DNA from: Reticulitermes speratus
Taxonomy: Eukaryota; Arthropoda; Insecta; Blattodea; Rhinotermitidae
Length of the DNA: 64,000 nucleotides
Reading direction: 5' to 3'
Assembly (NCBI GenBank): GCA_021186555.1
Contig: JAJKFL010000003.1
Location: forward strand, 36,940,908 to 37,004,907
Every line of letters starts with the position of its first letter. The first letter of the stretch is position 1. Made by a program: the position numbers and the translations under genes. The notes below the pieces were generated by a model. That model was given only the letters and a program-made list of their open reading frames with translations, was not told the DNA's origin and did not search any database. Positions 1-12,300 of the stretch are shown here, one piece after another.

Positions 1-129
1 GTGTTGAGTTGACTGTACACAAGACCAGGACATTCTTGGCCTTTATAGACATAGTTGCCTTTTCTACTCAGTTGTGGCATTAGTGAGACAGCACCAGCAA
101 TATAAAGTGAGGGCTAGTGGAACATTTGT

Positions 130-330
130 AGCGTCGGCCTTACATAACACTCGGAATTAGCCGTATGTGGGTACGTGTTTACAAAAAAGGATAACAGGTG
201 CTGGAGTACAGACAATGTGCATCTTACTTACGAAGTTCCATTCTATGATGTAAAAAATTGGTGTTTGCATCCTGAGTGTGAGAATGATTATGGGCCCTGT
301 TTTTATACCTGTACAGTTCTGAGAGATAGA
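130..330 (+). pseudogene. Mariner-family transposase fragment
   Basis: A short stretch reads as a decayed piece of a Tc1/mariner (DDE_3) transposase. It has a 'NRCWSTDNVHLTYEVP' segment, then a 'D-V-K' step and a 'GPCFYTCT' strand. These match the part of the catalytic domain after the first catalytic aspartate, typically N-N-R-Y-W-S-x-E-N-P-H. The same family is seen on the minus strand near 29.0-29.8 kb and 38.3-39.3 kb. The frame is damaged and no inverted repeats were found, so this is a relic. Confidence 0.45.
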
Positions 331-589
331 GTTGAGCTGGTAACCTCCTCTCTGTGTTACTGTAGTCCCCCTGTCACTGCACCTGATTGGAAAAAAGGCC
401 ACCCATGCAGTGGAACAAGTGCAGTGCAAAGGCTGTACCCTGGTATGTCTTAACAAATAGCATCCCTTTATATGATTTGAAGTGTAGTGAATTCTTCTCT
501 GGACATGGAACTGTGTGTATGCACAGTTCATGTCCAACATTTCAGAGCTGTTAAGTATCTTGAGTATCTGAAACGAATAAGTGTTCTAT

Positions 590-888
590 TGTAAATGGTA
601 AAGTAAAGCCTGTGCATGCCATGAAGGCATATGAGAAAGTGGAGGTATAGTTCCACTCATTCTTAACCCCAGCACAGGATGGAGGTGAGTGGCTAGCTTC
701 ACACCCTGGCTGCTTTTCTCCCAGGGTTAAGAACCCCTGGTACGTGTTGAGTAGGGTGCTGTGCAGGTCCCAGATCCTTTGAAGAAGAGAAAATTCTCTT
801 ATGCCTGGTGGGTATAGAACCATGGTTCGTCAGTTGTCCAGTCCTTGTGGCCTAGTTCCTGTACCAACTATGCTGTCCTGGCCCCCAG
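590..888 (-). mobile_element. tRNA-derived SINE (family 1)
   Basis: Read on the minus strand, this starts with a tRNA-like head (AGCATAGTTGGTACAGG, then a GGTTC-type B box). It continues with a body containing 'CCCTGGGAG...AAG', 'CTCCATCCTGTGCTGGGGTT' and 'CCTTCATGGCATGCAC', and ends in a CTTTACTTTACC tail. Copies with the same order of blocks lie at 6822-7110, 25376-25652, 28449-28740, 33146-33458 and 60540-60845. Confidence 0.75.
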
Positions 889-957
889 AGTGTTTTATAT
901 CCAGATTTAATTAAAATATTGTATACCACTTTGGTATTCACTGACATGTAAATGTTC

Positions 958-2218
958 TTAACCCCTTCACATACTACTACTTACTTCCCAGCAGCTGCAG
1001 CGAAGTACCATTTAGTTATTACATCCCCATGCCTATCGCAAACTCATCCTTACAACCCACTTCGCATAACATCTTATAATGTTTTATTTATGGAAATGCA
1101 CTTATTTCACTTAAATGTCACATAATATACAACCACTTCAGGAATATTACATAGGAATAATTTACCTAATAGTTCTTTTTCGTATGATAAATCTTGAAAC
1201 ACTTGGGCACATGGAGGGCCACTTTACAAACTTCACATTCCCATCAGCTAGTGCTCTTGATTTTCTTGTTTGAACACACCCTACACTGCCTTCATGGGTT
1301 GTCCTTCACAGGATTTGGGTGTATATACTGTGGAAAGTGGGCCCAATGAGCTGCCTGAAGCCTAACGGGCATATCAGCTGCTGGACGAACTCGTCTTGCA
1401 TATTCTGGCATTAACAGTCCATCCAGTAATTCCTCAGCTACAACTAGCCTGAACTGGTTGTACTTCAATTTCTGTGAAGTGATCTCTTGTACAGGACGTA
1501 CACATTGAACAGCGTCCTGTCAAAGAGATAGAAGATCTTCTTATACGCTTTCAGAGAGCGGGGCATGAGAGGATAAGATGCAAGATGCTGGTCCATTCGT
1601 CCACACCACCCCCCCCCCCCCCCCCCCAATACCTTTGTCAAGGACAGGCTTTGGTTTCTTGACTGGTTCCCTTGTTTTCCTGTGTCCACCATGCCAGTGT
1701 TGTCATGCATTGTTGTCAGAATGGTAACAGGTTTTTTGTCTTGACACTTTACGGCCATCCTTCCACCTTTTGTTTCTTCTGCGCAGTTGTTGCATGACCA
1801 CTGCCCTTGGGAAGTTTATCTTCCACTTCCGAATCACTTTGACTTTCACTATCACTGTCACTGCCAAATTCCTCCTCAAAACCACTGTTTAATAGAATAT
1901 CTTCAACTGCTTTAGCACTCAGTCCTTTACCATGCGCCATTTTAGCAAACTAAGGATTCCCGCATATATGGCCTCCCAAGTTCATTTGAACTCTACAAGG
2001 CAAAATACAAACAAGGCCTTGAAGTGTAACATCTTTGGACTCTTTTAAGCTAAAAGAAGGCTTGTCATGCCATCTAATGACCATATAATGGACTAGCATG
2101 CCACAATGTCGATATAACAACAGAAATCTGCATGGAGCTGTCTGAGAGACGGTAAGGTACCGACTGTGCAAATGTGATGAGGCCGTCTCAGAGACGGTTA
2201 GGTATGCCAAAAAGTTAA
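958..2218 (-). mobile_element. Internally deleted piggyBac-like element
   Basis: Minus-strand coding relics match the two ends of a piggyBac transposase. The N-terminal acidic segment (1940 to 1740) starts MAHGKGLSAKAVEDILLNSG and is followed by an Asp/Ser-rich run. The C-terminal part (about 1600 to 1180) has DQHLASYP, KAYKKIFYLFDRTLFN and a cysteine-rich tail (CRVCSNKK... CEVCKVALHVPKCFKIYH). The catalytic core between them is missing; the joint falls at a 19-base C run. TTAA, the piggyBac target site, occurs at 958-961 and 2215-2218. Next to each, the inward ends share a loose inverted similarity (CCCCTTCACAT and CTTTTTGGCAT). Family assignment is firm; the exact ends are inferred. Confidence 0.65.
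1609..1627. repeat. Poly-C tract (19 bp)
   Basis: An uninterrupted C run at the deletion joint of the piggyBac relic. Its length is likely uncertain in the assembly. Confidence 0.9.
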
Positions 2219-3137
2219 TCATATAAATGGCAGAGATTCTGCTTCATTATACTAACACTTTTTCTCATATATCTGCCAAAAATAAAGTATAAATAGGTAA
2301 CCTACTACAGTGAAACACATGTTGATTAACAGTTTCATTCACAGACATCAGTAAGAATGATGATGTTATGTATAAAGTTAACAAAAACTGCATTGCTTGG
2401 TATCGCTACAATCTCCATTACCTGTTGTAATACTACAATTTCTGTACAAATACTATATAAGATTCTGCAGGTACTATATAACATACTAAGCCCTTCTCAA
2501 CTTCCAGGCCAAGAGGCTGGGAATAGCTGTACCTATTGAGCCCAACTAGGTTGGTTTTAATGGTATTTTTAGCCTGAGGATAGGCACTGATCCTGTTCCC
2601 AAAATGTAGTGTTTTATATTTTATTGTTTTTAACATGAGGTGATGGACCAGGTCCATAAAGCAAAGTATTCCAGATCTGTATGTACTGTTTATTCCTGTC
2701 ATGTACCTCAGATGTCTGCCCTTTTCACCCCATAACATTGTTGTCTAGGTGTAACCATTGGGTATAACATCAGGGCAGAGACCTATATGAATGCATGTAC
2801 ATGTAACTCAGTAACAGGGTTGTGAAGGAGTTGTATTCCTATAGAAATACTAGAATTTTTATGATTTATCTGTTTTGTGTTGCTGTAGAAATTTCTGAAG
2901 TTGTCTAGGATTTACATATAGCAGGATCAGGAGGAGGAGGATGATGATAATGATGATGATGATGGTGATGCTAATGATAATGGCTGTTGAAGGATGTAGG
3001 AGAAAGTAATAATGGCCTAAGAAAAATAATCATGTTGGTGTATGTAAGTGTAAATGGTTAAACATGGCACTTACTATAAAGTTATATTTGCTTTAATTGA
3101 TTCTTGATGTTTTTATCTCATTCCATTTAAACTCATT
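2219..3137. other. Downstream flank of IR gene, no gene seen
   Basis: AT-rich sequence between the piggyBac relic and the last IR exon. It contains a GAT/GATGAT-rich patch at about 2930-2975. On the minus strand an ATTAAA hexamer at 3097-3092 lies about 40 bases past the IR stop codon and is a plausible polyadenylation signal. No coding stretch is convincing. Confidence 0.5.
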
Positions 3138-3327
3138 CTAGTGAATGAAAGGAAGAGGTGCATCAGCAAATCTGCGATGAAACCTCTGCCATGCTCTGGA
3201 GATCCACCACGTAGCTCTCATCTGTTTTAGCTTTGGAGTATCATACAGGCTCACTTCTTTCTGTCGCGCTGTCCCCTTGTAATAAGGATTTTGTTTATTT
3301 CTATACTTCTTCCTGTATAGCTTCATA
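3138..3327 (-). CDS. IR exon 10, cytoplasmic tail
   Basis: Acceptor CTTTATTACAG at 3328; the first base completes a Ser codon from exon 9. It encodes a basic tail beginning 'MKLYRKKYRNKQNPYYKG' and ends '...PLPFIH' at TAG 3140-3138. The tail has no recognisable domain; its assignment rests on splice phase and an open frame directly after M4. Confidence 0.65.
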
Positions 3328-6300
3328 CTGTAATAAAGTGAGAAAATATTGTGATAGCAGTCAGTCATTTTCAGACTGTATTCCGTAGGACTTCTTTAAT
3401 AAAATTCATACATACCTGTAATGGATGATGCACTCAAATGGTAGCAGGACACAAGAACAAGCAATTCCAAAAGCAATGAGATACAGGACAGGATAGATGT
3501 CATCAATTGCTATACTGATAAAGCTTGTTCCTGCAGGAGGCTCAGGTGAATCACACAGTGGTTTTACCTCAAACCATCGTTGATGTTCTCGTGCCATTAG
3601 ACCAAACTGGATGAGGCGCAACAGACTACACATAACACAAATTATGTTATTCAGCTTGCATTTCCCACATGACATACTTATTCCTAATTAATTCTGTATA
3701 CCAGTACTTTAGAAGCATACAGCCTACTACATTGAATTTCTTTTTCCTACAGTATATCATTTTAAGATTCCATACAGACAGTTTCACTTGATTCACTGTT
3801 GTTAAAAAATTTGAATGCAAATGTGGTCAGCAGAATCTATGTACAGAAGATGTCCATGAAGATGAACCTCGTATATGGTTCGAAACATGTTGGACAATCT
3901 TCAATGAAATATATGTATTGAATAATAGAAAATAAAAGTGTACATTTGTCGGATAGAAACTAAATAATAAAAGAAGATACTTCCTCTGGCTTATGTCTAA
4001 TAGTTTAACTATCATACTAGACACTGTAAATTCCTTCCACGTACTTCTTGTAATGAAAGCTGAAACTTGTAATTAAGCAAAGGTTGCCCAGATGTGACTG
4101 AATTGTATGTGCAAAACTTTTGTGATGTATAAGTGTGGAGGTTTGTTTCAGCAACAATTGAGGGGTTTTACCCCTGTTTTGTGATAGGAAACAGGAAGTT
4201 CTTGGAAGAACTTGGTGATGCTTGTAAGCACTGTCTGTAGGCAGTAAAACTTGTCTGTAATGGAACCTGAATGACTTTTCTCTGGTATAAGTGGTTTCCT
4301 GTTCAGTACTGGTACTTGCTACAAGTTTTACGAGTAGTGCAGTAAAGTGTTCTGATTGGAGGCATGACTTGATCAGTATTTATCATCTATAAATTATATC
4401 AGATAGTTCAAAATTAGTTTATTGCTGTTCTGTAGGAATGACTGCTATTTGTCATAAACACAACATTTATTACTGTATGTTACACAGTTGATGACATCTT
4501 TCAGCCCCTAAAACTGGCCATAGGGTCATTAACATATAAAAAAATGTGTAGAGGAATTTATGCTGTGAGGCATTCTTGAAGGCAGATGTGATCATTTCCT
4601 GCAGGTTGTAGAGAAGCTGGTAAGTTTTAGTCACCTTTTTGCAGTTATCAGTTATGAAGTTCTGTGTAAGTGGAGGTAAGAGAGTCAGCATCATATGCTG
4701 TGAAACCACTGGTGCTGTTGCCTTTATGGTCGTGTGGTAAATTACTGCCATGCTGTTACAACCAGCACATCTCCATCTCAGATGAACATTGAGTATTAAT
4801 ACCTATATTTACATGACCATCTTTATCCATTATTTGGAATATAAATATAAACAGTGAAACTACCATTGAAGATTTGTAATTGAACATTAAATTGAGGAAA
4901 ATCTGAAATGGAGGAAATTTAGCACAGGTTATTTGCTTATGATATCATAAACAAACTAGAGTATTTGCAGTGAGTTTGAAGCACAAAAATAAATGAGGGA
5001 GATCCTGATTCTGCATAACGTGCCCTTACTGCAGAGGAGAAGTCCAAATTGGAATGGACACTGCTACCCCATCTGCCACACATCCCAAACCTTGATCCAG
5101 ACTAATTTTTGTGGAGCTTGAAATATAACACCTGGAGATGAAAACGTATACATGAGGCTTTTGATGAGATGGAAATGTGACTTCACTGAGAGGACAGGGA
5201 TTTGACAGGCAAGGAGTTCATTTATATTTCTCAATGGCATAATTAGGCAGGTAAAATGAAAAGGAAATAAAATATGTATGCAACCAATACATGTACTAAC
5301 TTCATGGATGTTTGAAATTTGTGTAATACTTCTGCATACTGACTGAGAAAAGTAAGCAGTACAATTCATTCTGGGTAGAGAATTGGTATTCAAGGTGAAA
5401 ATCGGACTGATTATGTTTAATGTTCTTACCCAAAATTGATAGGTCTTGTAAATGAGGAAGAGACTGGAAGAGCAAAGGCACGCTGATATTCTGGGCCCTG
5501 GAGCAATGGGATCTTTCCCACACTACACAAAGCTTCCACTGTCTGGTGGCTGTGGTGGAGGTAAGTGTGTGCCTCCACTTTGTCAGCACAAAATGCAACC
5601 TCACCCTGTGAATAATTGCAGTTACATGTTAACATGAATATTTTATGACAAGTGTGTGTAGATAGCTAATATAAGGCAGTAAAATGTGGTCCATAAGAGG
5701 AGAGCTGATCAGAGAAGCTGGATATCAGCCTAAGGTGAACTGCAGGTTAGAAGAAACTGAAAAGGTGTGGTCAGAAATTATTTATTTTGACCACAGCACA
5801 GAAGAAGAGCTACAAGGATGCATGAAAATGATGGGACAATTTTAACTCATAAGTGGCATTTTTGAAGAAGAAAAAAAAAAGAAGAAAAAAAAACTTAGGT
5901 AATGGTGGCCAAAACTGTTAATTTAGGTGGACATGCTTGGTTGATAAAATTGCATATAAATGTATTTGTTGTTATTACTACGATCATTGCTACTATACTG
6001 CTACCACTAACACTACCACTGCAGCTGCTGCTGCTACCATAATGATGTTCTTATTTTCTCACCAGTCACAACGTGAAAGAAACATTAAAACTATGGTTTG
6101 GCAATGTGAAATGGTTGATGTGTGTCTTGGTGTTTAAACATGTGCTCTGTGAGTTGTTTAACATCAGTTTTCGGTTTTATTCTCTCTCTTTTTCATCTGT
6201 TTACTGTACAAAGAAAGAAGCTGAACAAAAATGAAATCTAAAACTATGAGAGTATGAAAGTAAAGTTGCTTTTGATTCAGTTGTATTTTTTATTATTTGT

Positions 6301-9300
6301 GTTAAATGCCTCTGCACTTTTCCATATACTCAGGAATTGATTATACCAGCCTCTGTGTGCGATTTGTTACTACCATAAATGCCTTATAATGTTCTGCAGG
6401 TTTTGGCATATAATGATTAAAGTCTTAAGTCTTAATGATTGTGTGTGAGAGAAGCTGTTCTTAAACTTCAAGATGTTACCTTCACAGTGGATTCCAGACC
6501 ATCAGCCAGCTCCAAGAATGATGGTGAAACCTCTATCTTGTGAAGCAAATGAGAAACAGCATTATCTTCATTCTATAAAGAAATGGGAATATGAGAGAAT
6601 ATGGCCATCTAGAAAAAGTCAGTCATTTTGTACGAAAGGTATTTATTTCATGCCAGGAATATCATACTGAGTTGCATTGTGCATACAGATCAAGCAGAAC
6701 TAAATAAACTGTAGGCTCATGAGATGAAGTAAGTCAAGAGGGGGGGGGGGGGGGATTAAGGAATGTTGATATAAGGAGGAGCATTTAGGTAAAATCTTAA
6801 AGTATATAATGAAAAAAGTGAAGGTGAAGGTAAAGCTGTTCTGTCCGTGCCATGAAGGCCTACAGGGAGAGAAGAGGTACAGCTCCACTCATTCTTAACT
6901 TTGGCACTAGACGGAAGTGAGTGGTGAATGAACTTCATGCCCCAGCCACTTTACCCCCAGGAAAGAACCCCAGTACCCACTGAATAGGAGGGTGGGTGGG
7001 CTCCAGAGCTAGTCTGATGTTTGGCAGAAGAAAATTGCCTCTTGCCCTTGCCAGGATTTGAATCCAAGACCATCCAGCCTGTAGCCAATAACTTGGCTAT
7101 CCTGGTTCCCGAAGTATATATTGTATAAATAAAAATGGTTAATATTGTTCTGTACTTGTTCTGTACGGTGAATTTAGAAAAAAATTGTTCTGTACATCAA
7201 GGGCTGCTTTAGACAGTGAAGTAGTGATGAGAGCCCACTGGGAGGTGCGACAGTACAGTAGTTGTAAAACAAGAATAGAAGGGAAGGTTTTGAGAAGACA
7301 GTGGAAATTGTGTAAAGGAGGTGTGTGCATGTTCATTTGATTGATGATAATGGTGTTGATCTGTTGTAGGTAATGTAATGTCATGTAATGCTTAACAGAT
7401 ATTCTTAGAAATCTTGCATTTTCTTCTTTCCTCTGTTTTATGTTTTAAACACACTCCATACACAGTATGTTACAGAAGTGTCCAACAGCAAATTTACAGG
7501 CTTGTGGTCCAGTGTTTGCAGCGATGCTGTTTAGGTTAGCTAAGTACCTGATGGACTCCATACACAGTATGCCTGGATCAGCTAGTAGATATTCAACTGT
7601 TCAAGAAATTCCCTGTCATTTTGGGACCTAGACTTCTATCAGCATCACCATTAATAATCATCCTCACAACTTGATTTGTACTGCACAGCCTTTACAGTTA
7701 CTGCAGCATCATTATATAACTCAAGACATACATGCATACACACACACACACACATCATGTAAAGAATTTACAGTATATATAGACCAGGTGTTTATATGAC
7801 GTTTAATGCTAAAAATATGCATGTAGTTGGCAGTTCAGTACTGTACCTTGAAATGGGCATGGTAGTAGTGTATGTTGAGGAGAGCAAGTCCCATCTTAGA
7901 GCCATGGCGCAAGATACCTTGAAGTGTGCTGGTGACAGAGGTTGGTGATGACAGCAATGAAATAATACTAGCTGAGTAGGCTGTGTACGTCAGCACGGCC
8001 AGGACAAACAGGACAATAAACAATGTTCTTGCTGCTGATGTTGTAGGATTTCGAGCTGAACCTGCAAGTCAACGATAACAAATTGCGCTACTAAGAGCTA
8101 ATGTTACAGGTTCACAAGTATGATGCACTTTGTAGTTACTGATAATATTAACAGTGTATTACTTAAGAACACTTTAGCTTCAATTTAATCCCATCGCAAT
8201 TGTTGTAGTAGAGACGAAGCTAGTTCACCTGTGGAGTCCATCTGTGCTTTAACCATGGTGTTGAAATGTTAAGGGAAAAAATTGTCCACCCAAAAGTAAT
8301 TGGATGTTGCTATCAGTTATGGACTAACAGATTTTTTGGTTAACTCACATGTGATTTTGTGACCTTTATGCTGAAGTGTCGTGTATAACACCCTTGTTCT
8401 TTTGTATGAAACCTAGAACTGAGTTGTACAAAATCTGGCACCAAAACATAATGTGTCTATTATAGGCAGATGTATGTTATGAATATAACTTGCACTTGGA
8501 ATTGTTTGAAAGCAATGTGCCTAAACTGTGCTCTCCTGCCTACCATCAAAAAAATGAGCACACATTTCTGTACACCAAAGTTTTAGCAACAGATATACAT
8601 TACAAATTTTGTGAACTATGTTGTAGTGAGGAAGGAATTACCACAGTGTTTTGGTCTTTGAAGACCACAGTCAAGAAGAGAGAGAGACGTGTTGTGTTTG
8701 GATGTAGTGTTATATGTGTATACTGTCAGATGGAAGTATAAAGTGATAAAATGTGGCATAAAGCTTTGAATGATATTCATTTCATTCTGTAGTCTGTCTT
8801 ACGACAGGTCCGTAGCCTCTTCCAAAGCGAGTTCTCCACAGGGTGCGATCTAGTGCTTCCTCTTTCAATTTCCAGTATCGCTTCTTTTCCTTAAGGTCAT
8901 CCAGTAGCTGCTTACGTCTTCTCCCTCGTCGTCCCGTCATTTCTATCCTTCCTTCTAACTTTCCTTCAATCACGTGTTTCAGAAGGCAGTTTCTACGCAA
9001 GATGTGACCAATCCAGTTAGCCTTTCTTCTTTTTATTGTATGTAGGATATTCCTCTCCTCCTTGACTCTGTGTAATACTTCTTCATTTCTCACACGATCG
9101 GTCCAACTGATCTTCTCCATTCTTCTCCAGCACCACATTTCAAAACTTTCCAGATACTTCTGATCTGCTTTCCGAAGTGTCCACGTTTCAGCACCATACA
9201 AAGCTATGCTCCAAATGTAGCACTTTACTAGTTTCTTCCTTAAATTTAATTCCAGTTTGCTGGTGAAAAGATTTTTCTTCTTGTTGAATGCTGCTTTTGC

Positions 9301-12300
9301 CATGGCAATTCTGGATTTAATTTCACGTGTACACCTTGCATCACTTGTTATCATGCTACCCAAATAATTGAAATATTCCACATTCTCCAATTGTTTTTGA
9401 TCTATCATAATTTTCATTGGGGATGGTTGCCTTGAGATTTTCATTACTTTAGTTTTTCCCACATTCATTTCCATTCCATAGCGTCTTCCAATTTCAATTA
9501 GTCTATCAATCATGCCCTGTAGCACCATTTCTTCCCTAGCCAGTAGCACAAGGTCATCTGCATATTTCACAGTGCGAATTACTTGTCCTCCTATTTTGAA
9601 GTCTCCAAACCCTTCAAGAGCTTCCTTGGTAAGGTATTCGCTGTATAAGTTGAACAGAATCGGTGACAAGCAGCAACCTTGTCTAACTCCTCTTCCAATC
9701 TTCACACTTCTCGTCTCCCCTTGGTCCAGTCGTATTTTGACACTCTGTTCCATGTACAATTTGCTGATCAATCTTCTTTCGCGCCAGTCTATCCCAATTC
9801 CTTTTAGGATTTGCATTAATTTGGTCCAGTTGACACGGTCAAATGCCTTCTGCCAGTCTATGAAGCAAGCACACAATTCCTCATCTATGACCAAGGTTCG
9901 TTCTGATATTATTCTCAGCATCCCAATTGCATCCCTAGTTCCTTTTCCTCTTCTAAATCCAAACTGATCTTCTCCAAGTGCATCTTCAATTTTCCTCTCA
10001 ATCCTTCTTTTAAGTATCCTCGCTACTATCTTTGCTGCATGAGCGATGATGCTGATTGTGCGATGGTCGCTGCATTTTGTAGCTTTGGGCTTCTTCTTTA
10101 AGGCAATCATTGTAACTTCAATAAAATCTCTGGGCCATTCTCCAGTTACATACATGCTGTTGATCATCTGTGTCATTAGCCTTAGACCACCTTCTCCCAA
10201 CAATTTGAGTACATCCCCAGGTACATCATCATCTCCTGTAGCCTTCTTATCCCTCATCTCCTTGATAGCTTTTTCCACTTCACTTTGCAAAATATGAGGG
10301 CCTCTCTCATCTTCATCTACTTCATCTTCAGGTTCGACGTCTAGATGTTCTGGTCGATTAGCTCGATCGTAGAGCTCTGTGATATAATTCTCCCAAATTT
10401 GCAGTACTCTTCTCTGATTTATTATTATATTGCCTTGAGAGTCTTCGATGCCAATGTTTTGAATCCCATGGTTTTCTTTCCAACCTAGTTCCTTTGTCTT
10501 CATGTACATTAAATCATAACGTCCTATTCTTTGAAATTCTATGATCTCGTCGCATATGCTCTCCAGATATTCCTTCTTGGCGTTGTCCGTGGCTCTTTTC
10601 AACTCATTCCTCAGTCTTCTGTAGTTCTTCCGTCCTTCTTCATTGTTGATATTCTTCCATTTCCTTCGTTCATCCATTTTACTGATCATCTCCTGTGTAA
10701 TCCATGGCTTTCTTGCTCTCCTCTCGACTTTTCCAACCAAACCACTCATAGTATCTAACACACATTTCTTGATATTGTTCCACTGCACTTCCACATTCCC
10801 ACTTTCACATTTGATTGCACCAAGCTGTTCTTCTAGTCTATCGTGTACTACCTGTCGTTGAGCATATAGCTTCTCCAAATCCCATCTTGGTTTTTTCTTG
10901 TGGAACCTCATGATCTTCTTCAATCTGGTGCAGATCTTTGCAACCAGTAAATTGTGGTCAGAGTCAATATCTGCTCCAGGCAGTGTCTGCACATCCTTCA
11001 CACTGTTCCTGAATCGTTGTTTCACTAGTACATAGTCCAGCTGATATCGATTCCTATCTCCTGGTGATTTCCACGTGTACAATCTTCTTTTAGGTTTTTT
11101 GAACCATGTGTTTGTTATAACAAGTCCATTTCTTTCACAGAAGTCAATAAGCATTTGACCTCTCTGATTCCTCCTTCCCAGTCCATATGGTCCAACAGTG
11201 TTGTGATGTGCTTTATCTCCAACCACACTGTTCCAATCTCCCATTATAATCGTGTTTGTCGCACCCTTTCCATCCTCTTCAAGAATTTCTTCAATTATAT
11301 CATACAACTCTTCCACTTCGTCATCTTCATAGTCCGATGTTGGCATATCACTTGCACTATCAAAATACTTACCGGTTCTGCCTGCAATTTAATAGCAATG
11401 ATTCTGTCACTATACACACTCTTCTTAACAACACTTTTCACTACGCTTTTATGCACTACTATTGCTACGCCTCTTTCAGCATTGTCACCCCCGGAATAAT
11501 ACACTGTATAATCACCACTTTTTATTTCACCTTGACCCTTCCACCGCACTTCACTAACACCTAGCACAGACACTGCGTTCTTCTGCATCTCTTTCTTCAA
11601 ATTTTCGAGTTTTCCTCCTTGATTCAAGGTCCTTACGTTCCAAGTGCCTATCCTGAAGCTGTTCTGTTCATTCTGTGTCTTCTGCTTTTGTCTGTATTCA
11701 TTACCGCGTGGTGTCTCCCCTAGAAACACTCCCCCCGGAGATCCGAATGGGGGAGTAGTTTACCTCCGGAATGTTTTGTCTCCAGAGGAAGCATCTCGCA
11801 TTTGGCATTTGTCTCTGTTTCTGGAAGACTATCCAGGAAAAGTAATAATGTGGTAGTTTTTCCATTTGCTTTCCACATCGCAGTACAGCAGCCGTTCAGA
11901 CCGCTCTGGTCACGCCTGTTGCTACACGATCATGAACCATCTCGAGCATCATTTGCTCTGTGCTTCATGTCGCTACTGATGTCGCTGCTTCCGGCATCAG
12001 GGGAGCTTTTATTCGGTTTCCCATCTCCTAGGCATCTCTCTTCGTCTGGTTCCTACCCTTTTGATCTGTCCGGCTTGGGAGACCCTACTGGTAGCAATGC
12101 TACCGCGGCTTAGCTCTCAGGGTCACTGGAACTCACAAGCCCCTCTACCACGGCAAGGTGAAGATACCAACAAAGGGGGTGAATGATATTGCTGTGTTTA
12201 TATTCTAAATTTTCTGACACTATTGTGGATACAGGAAAATTATTGGGTGAATGAAGTGGAGCCTATACTATCAGTCTTGACTGAAACATTTTGTACCAAC

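Larger units (their letters stand above)
8778..12179 (-). mobile_element. Full-length RTE/BovB-like LINE (LINE A, copy 1)
   Basis: A non-LTR retrotransposon with an 11-bp target-site duplication on both sides, about 3.4 kb. The single protein runs from about 11729 to the stop at 8782. The N-terminal AP-type endonuclease shows 'GTWNVRTL', 'EVRW' and 'MGDWNSVVGD...SDHNLL'. The reverse transcriptase shows 'FGFRRGKGTRDAI', 'CACFIDWQKAFDRV', 'GVRQGCCLSPILFNLYSEYL' and catalytic 'KYADDLVLL'. The tail has a 'WCWRRM' segment. The short 3' UTR with ATGA-type repeats is RTE-like. A one-base deletion near 11349 shifts the frame between 'LIVQV' and 'MPTSDY', so this copy is not intact as assembled. Confidence 0.9.

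Noticed and set aside
9512..9967. Plus-strand open frames overlapping LINE A (also 10046-10297, 11155-11564, 13922-14173, 15031-15375)
   Set aside because: They are antisense shadows of the LINE protein, repeat identically in both copies, and show no domain of their own.
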